Assembly: GCA_005281725.1 (NCBI GenBank)
Contig: SSBO01000009.1
Coordinates: forward strand, 9,759,755-9,823,754
Direction of reading: 5' to 3'
Source: Wuchereria bancrofti
Taxonomy: Eukaryota; Nematoda; Chromadorea; Rhabditida; Onchocercidae
Length of the DNA: 64,000 bases
Numbering within the stretch: position 1 is the stretch's first letter; each line of letters starts with the position of its first letter. The translations under genes and the position numbers were made by a program. This document shows positions 38,201 through 51,500 of this stretch, piece by piece. The notes below the pieces were generated by a model that saw only the letters and a list, made by a program, of their open reading frames with translations, was not told where the DNA came from and ran no database searches.

Positions 38201-41200
38201 TGAATAATGAGAAAAAAAGAAAATTTATTTTTTTCACAACCGAACTTTTAAAATAGTAAAACTTACCAAACTTAAAATGCAAATAAACTTAGTGTGGAAA
38301 AGTTTAATTGATATCATTTTAAAATGTTTAAATCTACTTTTATATTAACATAAATATATTTTGAAGTATTATTCCTGAAAAAAAAAAANNNNNNNNNNNN
38401 TAAATAAAGAATTAAAAATTTGAAAAAGTCATAACGAATAACGGAAATTCCAAATTTAACCTGAAAGAAATGAAAAACATAAATTTTTGAAAAAAATTTT
38501 TAATTAAAAAAAAATAAATTTTTTCAAATTCAAATTTAAAATTTAAACTAAAACTTTGATTTTTCATACTATCACATTGTGTTCTCTCTTCATTTTTCAT
38601 CTTTTGCTCGAATTCAGAATGCTTAAAAAAACCAATCATTGAAACGATAACTTTTTTTTTGAAATTTCACAAATTTATTTTCTTCATTTACTCATTTCAT
38701 TTTGAAACAATAAAATCATTATCTTCTGTGTTAGATTTCAATCGCTAAATTAGTTTTTGAAAAAATTAATTAATTGAAATCAGCGACAATCAATCAATTT
38801 TTTTTGAACTTTTATAAATTTTAAAAAAATATTCAATCATCACTTATTGATTTGAATGAAAATTTTACTTTATTTTTGCTAAATTTTTGTTTATCTTTCA
38901 TCGTTGATAATTTGCTGATAGCTGAATTATCTGTAACATTTATTTCTTTTTTGCCTTTTTTACTTTTATTTTTTCAAAACTAATTCAATTTTTTAACAAA
39001 TTAAAATTTTTTAAATCTGATAAGTGAAATTTGAAAACTTCATTAATAAATCATTGATAAAAGATTTATAATAAATGAATAAATAAATAAACAAACAAAT
39101 ATTTTTAAAAATAAAAATGCTAGAATTATACCTGCTGACGAAAAAGAATTGTCATCTTTAATTGTTCTTTCTGCTAAAAATTATTTTGATTGAATAATGA
39201 GAAAAAAAGAAAATTTATTTTTTTCACAACCGAACTTTTAAAATAGTAAAACTTACCAAACTTAAAATGCAAATAAACTTAGTGTGGAAAAGTTTAATTG
39301 ATATCATTTTAAAATGTTTAAATCTACTTTTATATTAACATAAATATATTTTGAAGTATTATTCCTGAAAAAAAAAAATTAATATCAAAAATTTGAAATT
39401 GTAAAGATGGTATGTTCTCATTTCAACTGTTGTCTGCATTATGCTTTAACATTTCAATTTCTATATTATCTTTAATCAATCATATGTGTAGAGCCTGGTA
39501 ATTTAAGCCTAGTAAGTGCATGGCCTAGTATGATTCTCGAATGTAATATTAGCCTGGTTTATGATAAATTATTATTCTAATATCACTAATCAGTAATATA
39601 TTTAAGTATATGGCCTAGTAAAACTCTCGAATGTAATATTGGCCTAAGAAGGAAAAAATCTCGAATACAATATAGTAATATTAGCCTAGTTTATATGTAC
39701 CACACAGCTGTATTTAATTTTAAAATTATACAAACAAGATTTGTTAAATGATAGTTTTTTTTTGCTTTATTAAAATAGATCGAATAAAAGTTTTTTGATT
39801 GATCGAAATTTTTTTTTCAATTTCCTTTTTTTTCACTACTTTAAATTAATTTGCATAGTACAAATTATATATTACTATATTTCAGGCTATAAATAATGCT
39901 TGCCTAATTATTTTTCATTACTTTTTACTATACTCTAAACTGTCATTATTGAATGTAACAAAATTAGCTTTATTAATTTAAGTTTAATTATTTAACAATT
40001 TTTTAACTACTAATGATAATTAATAACATTTCATGATAGATTTCAATAACTGAATGCATTCATTCTTTACCAATGTTTAATCAAATATTGCAAAATAAGA
40101 AAATCGTTATTTAAATTTGAATTAAATTTAAATTAAACCTTTTGATTAATATATTTCAAATATTTTAACCATATGAAAAAATGAAAAAATTTACAAAATT
40201 ACTAATACCTACAGCTCAAATGCTCTATATTACTTTTTACTTCTATTTCATTTGATAACGATTCTTTTCGTCCTTTTCGCTTTTCCCAATCGAGCACAAA
40301 TGAATAAGTTGGCCTTAATTTTTCATTACTTATTTTAATTTCAATTATTTCGATTGCAATTTATTATAGATTTTATTCATTTCTGATATTATTTGTTTTC
40401 TTTTTTTTTATGAATTTATTTAATCTTTAAGTAATGAAATTGTTTTGCACAAATAGAGAACGAACAAAATTTAAAATATAAAATAATTATAAAACACAAA
40501 AATTTAACACAGTTTTGATTTTAGAATATTTTCATTTATTCATAATAAATCAATTTACTCATTTGTTGTTTTGCAATTTAACATTTTTGTAAAGTATTTA
40601 TGTTGTTTTGAAAAAATTTCAAAGCTTAGCAATTTTGTCAATTTTATAATTAATTATCGTTGATTGGTTACAGTGCGGGAAATTTCAGTACTGAATATGA
40701 TATGGTTAATTAATTTTTGTTTTTGGAAAGAATTAAAACTTAAAATACAATTAATATATTCAGTTAAAATTTATTGACAGAATATGGTTTACATAAAAGT
40801 AAAATTATAATAAATATATGAATATTTATCTCTTTTTTTTTCACTTATAATAAACGTACTAAAATTTTCAGTTTATAATTTCATATATGAAATCATTTAG
40901 AAATTTAAATTAGTATTTGAGTACAACCTTGTATAACAATGGCAACATATACTATACTATTTGTCAATACAATCTTTATTAACGTATAAATTTGAAAAAG
41001 AAAAAAAAAATTCCTAATTCGAATATTACATTTAGTGCATAAAATGTACAATATTAATTTCAAGGAGAAAAAGTTAAAAATACCGATTTCCTTCTCAGGT
41101 TAAAATTTCAAATTAAAAAAAAATTAAACAAAATACACAAAAACAAAAAACAAGCAAACTTCATCGTTTTGTTAAATAATATTGAAAATTTTTTTCCTTC

Positions 41201-41402
41201 TATTTTTTACAAATCATTAATTTAAGTATACGATTTAGTTGAAATGATTAAATAAATGTTTTCAACACGAATTCATAGATTTAATTTGAATTTAAAATGA
41301 ATAATAAATAAGATCGATTAATTATTACCTTGAAAAAGGTGGTACAGAAATTGATAAGGTAAAACCACTAATACGATTATTTTCATCATATTCAAAGGTC
41401 AT
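35268..41402 (-). CDS. Possible orphan gene on the minus strand (fragmentary model)
   Basis: Several minus-strand segments have coding-like composition, acceptors and donors, and matching phases. In transcript order: 41402-41329 (ATG start, MTFEYDENNRISGF, ends phase 2), 39323-39257 (fits that phase), a 42-base exon 39173-39132, possibly 38744-38709 and part of 38621 downwards, about 37175-37086 (contains LAYDNLESYKQS), 36356-36163 (HHHDSMIQLNVIIRHY), and the final exon 35433-35268 ending in TAA (DNDYGRLYLFPDN). The last two join perfectly in phase. The middle cannot be resolved because an N-gap duplicates it, and the segment near 37175 lacks an in-frame acceptor. No domain recognised. It may be a real fast-evolving gene, a pseudogene, or partly chance. 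Confidence 0.35.
37411..38388. repeat. Direct repeat copy left of second N-gap
   Basis: 978 bases identical by eye to 38401-39378 at an offset of 990. It ends in poly-A directly before the N run. It carries duplicate copies of two candidate minus-strand exons (38267-38333 and 38142-38183). Confidence 0.85.
38389..38400. other. Assembly gap (12 N)
   Basis: A run of 12 N between two copies of the same DNA segment, consistent with unmerged contig ends. Confidence 0.95.
38401..39378. repeat. Direct repeat copy right of second N-gap
   Basis: Second copy of 37411-38388, continuing without a break into unique sequence after 39378. It holds the candidate minus-strand exons at 39257-39323 and 39132-39173. 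Confidence 0.85.
39491..39690. repeat. Cluster of diverged GCCTAGTA-containing repeats
   Basis: The words GCCTGGTA and GCCTAGTA occur several times. A longer unit of the form TGGCCTAGTA, four variable bases, then TCTCGAATGTAATATT occurs at 39521-39550 and 39611-39640. A more diverged third copy lies at 39659-39690. Origin not recognised. Confidence 0.6.
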
Positions 41403-41409
41403 CCTACCC

Positions 41410-41440
<31 letters not shown>

Positions 41441-43645
41441 TCTCTTAAATGGACAACCGTTCACTTCTTGATTATCTTCTTGAAATAAGAAAAAAAATGA
41501 TAATTAAAACATAAATTTTGTTTTTTGAAATGTTTTAAAGAAATTAAAACTTATTTTGATGAAATTAGCAAATTCTTAAAATTTGCATATAATTATCAAA
41601 TACAAAATTTATTTTACTTCATACTTCATTTACCAATTGTTTCATATAGATTAGTTATGTTAATATTTAGTCATTTATAATTAATTAATGCTAAAATTTA
41701 TATTTAATTATAAATTGTAATCATTTATAGATAATTAGAAATTATTGTAAATTTAATTAATAAAAATTAGAAACAGTGCGAAATTTTGTAAATAACAAAA
41801 AAATTTGTAGTGCAAAATTTTTGAATCGATAAAAAATACTTTTATTAATCTCTCATTTTTGATTTTTATTTGCTTTTTTATTTTTTACTTTTTTTTTATT
41901 TGTATTAGTATTCTTATGTCTTTTTTTTGCATTTTTATTCTGGTCTAATTTATTTTTATTGAAATTAAATAATAATAATAAATTTATTATTACTGATTAT
42001 TCTCTGATCAATTATTTTCATATAGCAAAAGAAATGAAGAAAGAGAGGGAGAGGGAAAAAGAGAGGAGAGAAAAAAGATATGAGTCTTTAATGGAATAAA
42101 ACTAATAAATCATTTTTAAATATCATTTTTATTTGAATTTAGTACATTTCATTATCAATTAAAAAATCATTAATGATTTATTTATATTGCAATCTGTTTG
42201 CTTTCTTTTTTGCTCCCAGAAATTTTGATATTTTGTAATATTTGAGGAAAAAAAATTATTTTTTCTTTTCACTTCTTTTAAATTATTAACACCAAAATCA
42301 GAATTAATAAACTGTAATGCAAAATTAAAATTAAAAAATTATTAGTATTTTCTCAGCTATTTATTATCACCATTCAAACAATTAATTATTTGTATATTTC
42401 ATTAAGAGAGAATAAACTTAAAAAATGACAATATAATATAAAAATAATTTTAACTCCCTTTTTTTCAATAATTTTAATTTTGTTAATTTGATAATTAAAA
42501 TTTAATTTCGTTAATTTAATTATCTATAATGTGATATACCGATAAATTCATGCTCTTATTTCTCTTAACTACATAATAATTTCACTTTGTTTACATTCAA
42601 ATGAATTATATACACATCCAAAATACACTGATGACTTTATGATTGTTTACTTCGCAAACAATTATATTCCGATATATACCGGTAATTCTATACTTATTTC
42701 TCTTCCAACGTCATCTGGCGGCACTTTTCATATGTTTGTTTATCTTGAAATGATGATTGATCAACCAAATTGCACAACAATTTTCATTATAAATCATTTT
42801 TCTTCCTTTTCTTTTCTTATACTTCAATTTCTTTCTTTCATCTTTTTTCTTTATTATTTTTATTTTTCTTGAAATTATCATTAAAAATTTCATTTTTCCA
42901 ATTCCCTTCATTTTTTACCAATTTTTTTCTCGAAATTACTGCTAAGAATTTTTAATTTAAATTAATTATATCAATTTTTTCGTTTTTCTTTCTTTTTAAC
43001 CTAAAAATAAATTACTATTTTACAGTTCATTATTAAAATTAATATAATTGTTTATTATTTCCCTTGCTGCTACTTTCTATTTTTCTTTTTTTTTTTCGGC
43101 ATTATAATAATATATACCCAATAATAAGATTCATTTTAGGAAGGAATATTAAAATTTCGATGATTGCATTAATTTTTTCAAATTTATTTTGCATGAATGT
43201 TTGAGAAAATTTAGCTCAAATTTATTTTGCATGAATGTTTGAGAAAATTTAGCTAAATTTTGCCTAATTAATAAATCCTAAATAATATTATATATTCATG
43301 AATATTCGGTATAGTTGATCTTATCACCACTTCTTATCATCACTTATCACACGAATACCGAAGGAAAACCTTGGATGAATTCAAACATTAAAAGTTAGAT
43401 TTACTGCAATTTGTTTGAGAAACTATCCGATAATAAAAGATGGTTGACTCGTCTCACCGGATAATACATCAGAAAATTATCACCACGTGAACATCTAATA
43501 ATGGTTGAAAAAATTGATAAAATTTTTTAAAAGTCCTCTCTTCAAAACTCAAAATCAATTTTAAATTTAAAAAAAAAGTAATGGTCCTATTTTTTGAATG
43601 ATAAAATTTGATAAAATTTATTTCATAAGTCAACATTAATACATT

Positions 43646-43677
<32 letters not shown>

Positions 43678-45324
43678 CAAAGTATGCAAATTACACATAA
43701 TTATTACTTAATACCAATAAAAGTATAAGTAATTTATGTGAATGCAAATATTAAAAAAGCTAACAAAAAAAAAAAAGAAGAAAAAGAAAATGGAATAAAA
43801 AAAAAAACGAAAGAAATAAAGCATTAATAAATAACATATGTATGTATATATATATATGTATATAAAATATTAACAAAGTAACATAAGAAAATTTAAAAAA
43901 AAAAAATTAAAAAAGAAATAATAAGGAAAAAGAAAAATAATAATAATTGGGATAGGAGGTATATGTAAAGCTTATGGAATAAAAAACGGATATGAATGAT
44001 TTTTTTTCTTTTCCTGAAAACAAATAAAAAAGAAAAACAAAAAAAAGAAAACGGAAAATATTTTAACATTAATATATATATATAAATATAGATATTTCCA
44101 CATATATACTGTTAACAAATAATGCTAAATACCGATTTTTTTTTTTTTTTTTGTTTTTTGTTTTCCTCCTCTTTTCCTAACTTATTTCAACAATATAAAA
44201 TTAAAAATGATTAATTCATGAATGAATGATATTAGCATAATAATTTAATGATGACAATTAAAAAAATACCCGAATGCTTCATTATAAATGTTCAAAAAAA
44301 ATTTCCTTTCATATATATATATTGACACATCAAATAAGATCGAATTTGATAATTTTAACATTGTTGTTAATTAATATTTATTCTCCTTTCTTTTTTTCCT
44401 TTGACAAAATTATTTAAACTAAATTTAAAAAAAAAAATCTTTTTAATTCAAATTTGAAAGAGAAAAAGAAAATTAAATCAAAAAAAAAAAGAAACAATCA
44501 TATATCAATTATACATTTCAGCATACTGTTATATCAAAAATTTAGGAGCAAAATGCTTAATTGAGAAAAAAAAAACGAAATGAAACGAAACAAAACAAAA
44601 TAAAATAAAAAAAATAAAGGAAACAAAAACAAAAAAAACGCTTCAATCATATAGTTATGCCATAATGCTATAAGATATGAAAGGACAGGAAAAAAAATAA
44701 TAAAAAACAATTTAGATGCAAATAAAACTTTAATATCTAATTTTAATTTTGAGCGTGTTTCATAAATTTCAAATTGATAATATTTTTATTGATATGTGAT
44801 ACTTACTTATTAATTTTATACTAACTTCATCAAAGTAACTTATTAAGCAGTTTCCATTTGCTCTTCAAAAATGAATCATTTACTAACTAATTGTTGACAC
44901 TATTCTTCCATTTGATCATCTAAAAAATTTACACCATTTACTTTTGTATATGTGTGGGCATGCAAAATATAAGTATACAAATCTGCGAAAATATACACTT
45001 TGATAAAAGCGCAATTGTCATCCATTAATATAAAATTTGAATGAATGATGAAAGAATAGCATGATGTAAATGTAGAAGTGGAAAAAATGTAAACAAGAAA
45101 CAAAAGCTAACAATAATTAAAAAAATCATAATACTTCCAAAAAAAATATGAGCTGAGTTAGTACTTTAAAGGAACTTTAAAAATTTTAACAAAAATTTGA
45201 TTAACTTAGGAAAAAATTTAATAAAATCACAAACTTTTCACAACTGGTCTAACCTATAAACAATGTAAACCAATATAGATCTAATATTTTGTATTTTGTG
45301 ATATACAATTCACAAAGTTTCTTT
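41403..45324. other. AT-rich spacer between the orphan locus and the zinc-finger gene
   Basis: Holds a CT-dinucleotide block at about 41409-41446 and a long poly-A run near 43651-43676. Many A-rich tracts lie between 43.7 and 44.7 kb, with short TA runs near 43848-43856 and 44073-44082. A 38-bp tandem duplication is listed separately. The segment 42630-42740 is somewhat less AT-rich but has no splice-supported frame. Nothing else supportable. Confidence 0.55.
43179..43254. repeat. 38-bp tandem duplication
   Basis: Two adjacent copies of a unit containing TTTATTTTGCATGAATGTTT and GAGAAAATTTAGCT begin at 43179 and 43217 and appear identical. Confidence 0.8.
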
Positions 45325-45330
45325 TTTATT
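45325..45330 (-). terminator. Candidate polyadenylation signal for the zinc-finger gene
   Basis: TTTATT on the plus strand reads AATAAA on the minus strand, about 220 bases past the stop codon. Another copy sits almost at the stop codon (45546-45551). Base composition makes the motif common, so this is tentative. Confidence 0.25.
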
Positions 45331-45552
45331 GCTTCCACCATTTATAAATGACCGGTGTGTTTGATAACACAATAGCTATTAGAAAATCGTTGATCATCAA
45401 ATTTCTCGTTAGTTCAAAAAATAAAAAATAAAAAAACAGGTAAATTCGAATAAACTTTTAAAAATGAGCAAAAATTTTTAATTTTACAAAAATTATCCCT
45501 AAAAAGTTTTTTAAACCAAAAAAAAAACCCAAAATTACAACATTTTTTATTT

Positions 45553-48500
45553 TCACATTTCCTCTTCACCCTCATCTTCCTCTTCCTCAACAATATGTGT
45601 AATTTCAGCTTCTCCAGTGAGATCAGAATGATTATCTGGCTCATTTTTCACTAAAATACCACCACTTCCCAAAACATCTTCATTCTCCAACAACGGAAGC
45701 CCAGTGATTGATGATTGTCCGGATGATGCACCAGCAAATCTTTCCACCTGCAAAACATATGTGAATATTTCTGTATTTTTCAATCATTGAATTTAAACAA
45801 TAGATAAATTTCATGTGAAACAATTTATACAACAATAAAACAGTGCTATTTACAATAGATCAACTCTAACCTTAAAATTGAAATTCAATTATATTACAAA
45901 TTGAAATTTGAAAATATCTGCATAAATTATTGAAAAAAGAATATTTAAAATATCATATTAATTCTAAGAAAATTTTTCATATGCAAATGAAAAAATGTTA
46001 TACATGTAAAATTAATAAATACGAAAAAATCAATTTTACGACTGTAACTGGATATATTTTGAATAAAATGTATGAAAGAAAAAAAAATTTAGAACTGGAA
46101 TGAAAAAAGCAATAAAATTATATCAATGAAAGAAAAAAAAAAACCTCATCTTGCCCATTTTCTTCAATCATAGCATCATCACCACTTGTATCACTGTCCA
46201 CTGATTGATCACCATCATTTTCCATTACAAAACGTTCTTGTGCTTGATCTGCATCACATAATATACTATCATCTACACCATAATCACCTCCTTCTGTATA
46301 TGATTGTGCATCTTGTTCTGGCTCCAAACCTGAACAAATGTTTATAATTTAGAAAAAAAAAGAAAAAACTTTCATTTTATAAAATTTACTTCTAACTGAT
46401 TGTATGTTTTTATCAGGAACCAGCAGAGTTTAACTTCTAATTCTTCTCTATTAAGTTATTGTATTAATTGCTTCTGCTAATAAAGGAATTATTATATTCC
46501 TCTGTTACTCCACATATTTATATCTAAATCCAACGAATCTCCTCTTCGAAATCAGCAACCTCTCCCAAAATAACAATTAAATTTTCAAATCTTCCATGAT
46601 AAAACCACAGAAAAGCCAGTATTAGTACTTTCACTTTCATTCATAAAATCTTAAAATATGAAACACTAGAACAAAAATTTTAACTGACTAATATAAATAC
46701 ACTTTTTTAAAAAAAATAGCATTCATTGTAAGCTTATTTGACTTCATCATTCCGTATTTGAAAGGAAAAAAATCTTAACAATAAAAAATAAGATTAATTA
46801 TACTTTCTACTTGTCGTTCATCATCCGAATCTCCATCACCTGTTTCACCAACAAAATCTCTTTCAAGAGTTGCATCAACATTTTCCGGCTGATCATCATC
46901 AGTGGATCCGAGGACATCAAAAAATCGTCCCGATGATAAACTTTGTTTTCTAAGAAAAAAAAAATCAAAAACCTGATGATTAAATAATAATAATTAACAC
47001 CTGAATCAGAAACATCTTTTCATCATTTTATTATGCCTACTGAAACAAAATTAACAGTTGCATACAATTTTTCGATATCAGCAGCAGTAGGTATTGGTGC
47101 ATCGATAAAATACGCTGGATAACATTCACGAATAATTTCTTTAATTTCAACACGATATTTCCATCGCTCATCAATTGGATGCTCTTGACTGCTATGCATA
47201 TCACGAATATGTTTAACTACCAAATCACGTGATTGATTTCCCTTTAATATATAAATTTTAAGATTTCGAATGTTTCAGCTATCAAAACTGTTTTAACAAT
47301 GAAAAATTAACCTTTAAGTACTGACCTGAATCAGCTAATGAAAAAGATTAATTTTGAATTACACGGACGATAACTAAACGTTGCTATAATTTCTATGATT
47401 ATAGGACCAATGAAAATGTTTGTTTTTTAAAAATATTACTCTTAGTTATAGTTTGATTTTCTTCCTGAACTTTCATAGTTTTTTCACAGTAAAAAGATTT
47501 TTACCCATTTAACATCTACTTTACTCAGCTAGTAAAAAAACACCTCAATACAAAAGTTAGAGAAAAGAAAAACTTTTTAAAGTTAAGAATTCCAAAGAGC
47601 TAGAGAAAAACTTACAATATCACACTGCGGACATAGAAATAGCTGTACATCCAAATGTTTATATGCATGATCACTTAACCGTGATGTTGTTAGCAAACCG
47701 CATTTCTGCAAATAATTTTTTTTTGAATTTTTTCTTGAGAAATTTTAAGTTTAATTCTTATAAATCCTCTGAAATGAAATGATGTATAACCTGACAATGT
47801 GCAGCTTCGTTGAAGCGTTTTTTGAAATATTGTGCACCACCTAATCGCATACTGATTTCACGTAATTTTGCCATTTCTTTACGCTTCAATTTGGATGGAG
47901 GTTTACGTATTCCGAAACGACGATTTCTGGCTTTTCTCATACGATCACGATATGATGATGTTGATGAAAATGATCGTGATATAATCGGTGATGATTCAGA
48001 TTGATCTAACATCAATTGCGATGATTCAATATCATGAAGTGTTGATGATGCTTTTGCATCATATTCATCCTAGAAAATTCAAATGTTACGCTTGTATTAA
48101 CAAGATGTAACTCTGCTACTTTGACTGATCAAAAAGAAAAAAAAAATCAAAATACCAATACTTTTTTTTCTCAATCTACCATGATGAATTACGGATTCGT
48201 AAAGTTTCACAAACTGAGTACACAGTTTTTTACTTCCAAATCGAACATTTAGAAATTAGAATTAGAAATCGAACTTTAGGGTTGGAAATTTGAAAATCCT
48301 ATACTTACCACACCATATGTTGCTGAATTTGAAATTCCATCTGAAATCACAGATACACAAACAGTGTTATCATTTGCTATAGATTCTGCAACCAATCCTT
48401 CATCGTTAACTGCTTGATCCGATAGCTAAAACACACAACATTAAGAAATTCCTAACGATATGGATTAAAATCTTGAAAATCTCATGTATCATTGATTTTC

Positions 48501-51500
48501 AGAACAGATAACAAAAAATATCAATGTCTGTACCAAAAAAATTGATAGAAGTATATTAATTTCGATAATAAACTGACTGAAGTTATAAAATAAATGTATT
48601 ATACCCATTACTAAGATAGGAAAGTCTTTTGATTTTTTCTAAAAAATCAATTCGTTAAAAAACTATTCATCTTTTGAAGCATCTATACAAATAATACTAC
48701 AACCGCTAAAATTCTAGCTTTGCTAAGTAATTATAATATCTTTTGTTGAGTATGCACATGTAAATTAATTTAGCAATTATTAATTTATAAACAGATAACT
48801 TTGCAACTAACCAATTTTCTATTTATCATTCTCATATGTAACTAATATGGTCGTCGTATGCTTTTACTAAAATGATGAAAAAATTTACCTTGCACTGTAT
48901 ACGACTATCATGCAATGATGTTGGCTGTAAACCGAAACATTGCTCAGTCATTGCTTTTACCTCATCTGAATATTCCTGAAATAATTTCATCCTATAATTC
49001 AATTTAGAAATATTTAAAGAGCTGAACACTAAGCATACATACATACACATACACACATTCAAAACAAATATGAATAATAGGAAACCTCAACACGATCTTC
49101 GCAACAATCTTCTGTACCGTGCTCTCTTCTTCCATGACATACAACAGCTTGTTTTCGATCATGACCAAAATCACAAAATTTACATATGTAACGATTAATA
49201 CCAAGATCTTTGGACATATGCCATAGAACATGAAAACCACGTATCTGAAAAACGAAAAATTTTCAATATAAGAAATAATAAAAATTCAATTTAACAAAAA
49301 AACTAGATTAAGACTCAATTGTTGAAAATTTCATTTCTCCTACTATTCATACTTTAGACAAATTAAAGGATAAATTATTATGTTTTGATGAATAATATAT
49401 TGCTTACAATCTTATCATACATTAGAAAGATACAAATTGATAATTAAGAAAAATGAATTTCTATTTATGATTACATTAAAATATTTAGTATGCAAATATG
49501 CTGTAAAAAAATTTATACATAACTAACTATATATCACCTTATTATGTAATAATTTGTGACATTTTTGACAATGCAATTGTTGATCATCAGTTTGTTCTAA
49601 CGATGAAATTTCTTGTGATGTTGATGGAACAGATGGAAGAAAATGTTGCTGTTGCTGCTGTTGTGATTGTTGTTCTATTGTATTGCATTGATTTTCCTGC
49701 ACTGCAACCATTCTTTGTGCATTCAACGCTGCAGTTGCTACTGCAACTCGAGCTGTAGCAACAGCGCGAGCTGCTGCAACAGCTAAAGCCTATAATGTAA
49801 TACGTTTCCAAATTTGCTTTTTTTTTTAAAGTTTATTTTCCAAATGCAGCTAAACCAATCCATACTTATCTTTTATTGATTGATTCTATTTAAAAAAAAA
49901 AAAAAGGATTAGATTTAATTTACTCTTTCAGCTGCTCTTTTCTTCCTCCGTGAATTTCTCGGATTTCGAGCCTGTGCTGCCATCATCTGATCGTAAATCA
50001 TTTGTGCACGTGCAGCAGTAGGACCGGGTTTATTACCCGTTGTTCCCAAAAGATCTAGCGATACTTCCTATAAACAAAGAAAAAGAGACAATTGATATAA
50101 ATTATTACGGTAACTGAGAATGATTTTATAATTCTATGTAGAAATAATTATGATTACAAAATTTTACCTGCGAAATTTTGAATAATTCAGCTGTTCGATC
50201 CTCAATTAACATTGGATTTATTGCACCGTGTACCTTCGATTGATGATTTTCCATCTGATCTTTCCTATAGTGCTGCACTTGACAAGCCGGATATTTGCAA
50301 CGGAAACGGAAAAGCTACAAATTCCAGCATTGATTAATTCATAACTAAACTCAAGAAATCATCATTATAATCAATCATGCTGAATATCATATGCAAGAAG
50401 TCAAACAATCCAGAAAAACCATTCTGATTAATCATCACTTTATCAACTGATAACATTCTTAAACCATAATTTATATTTCTAACCTGACGATCCTTCGCCA
50501 TGTGATAAAAAATGTGCATTTGTCGTGCACCAGCGGTAATAAGCTGTTTACATTTGCATATACCCATCATACGTCTTTTTGCCAAGCTTAAAAATGCTCA
50601 TATTTAACCGCACATCCAAGTTAGAAATATAAAAATTATTTCCGGATTCAAATTTTTAGAAATTAATAATGCAAATAATTTAATGATTTTTAAAAAAATA
50701 TTTTTGAACCTGAACAAATATAGATTAATGTAAATAAACCTGCTCTTAGTAGCTTTAGGACGCTCATTTCTTGTGCTAGAATCGGTGATATTACCATTAT
50801 CGTGAATACTACTATTACCACCACGATTTCGTCGTTTCCATGGAATGGATATATCACCAGCACTAAATATTTCAGCAACATTTCCCAATATATCTGTCGC
50901 ATCCTGTCCGCCATCAATTGTTGTCGCTGCTAACAATGCTTCATCGGATTGCTCAGCTGCTGTAAAAATAAGCAGCAAATTAATTCTTAAAAGCATAAAT
51001 GAAGAGGGTAATATTGATTGTAACAGATATCATGCTAAGGTAATAAAGACTTATATATATATAATATTGATAATCGATAGAGCATATTCAGAATTGATGT
51101 TTTCAACAATATTCTATGTTTTCAAATAAGAGAAACTTATGAAAACTTAAGAAATGAGTATCCTTGAAAATGCTAATAACGTCTTAAATAAATGCTTACA
51201 AGCTATTATATTCAGATAAACATTTCCTATCGTTTACTTTAAAATAAAAGTTAATGCGAAAAGAATAAAGAATTTAAGAATAATTACACAACGTACGACA
51301 ATATAAAGAGGTTGATGTATAATAAATAACTAATGCATAGAGTAAATAACAAAAAAAACTAACACAGTCGTAATGTTACGTAATAAGCAAACATTTAAAT
51401 GAATGGTCAAATAAACTGCAACTAATACTAGCATTAAATGACCTATAAATAGCAATTAATAGATATTACAGAGAAAATTGACAAAAAAAAAAAAAATAAT

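Noticed and set aside
38869..38930. Minus-strand exon-like segment (contains AISKLSTMKDKQKF) and its duplicate 990 bases to the left
   Set aside because: Its acceptor needs an incoming phase of 1, which none of the neighbouring candidate exons provides; left out of the orphan model.
42639..42872. Plus-strand ORF of 77 codons
   Set aside because: Hydrophobic, Phe/Ser-rich translation of pyrimidine tracts with no splice context; less AT-rich at its start but not convincingly coding.
47810..48004. Plus-strand ORF of 64 codons
   Set aside because: Antisense shadow of zinc-finger gene exon 17.
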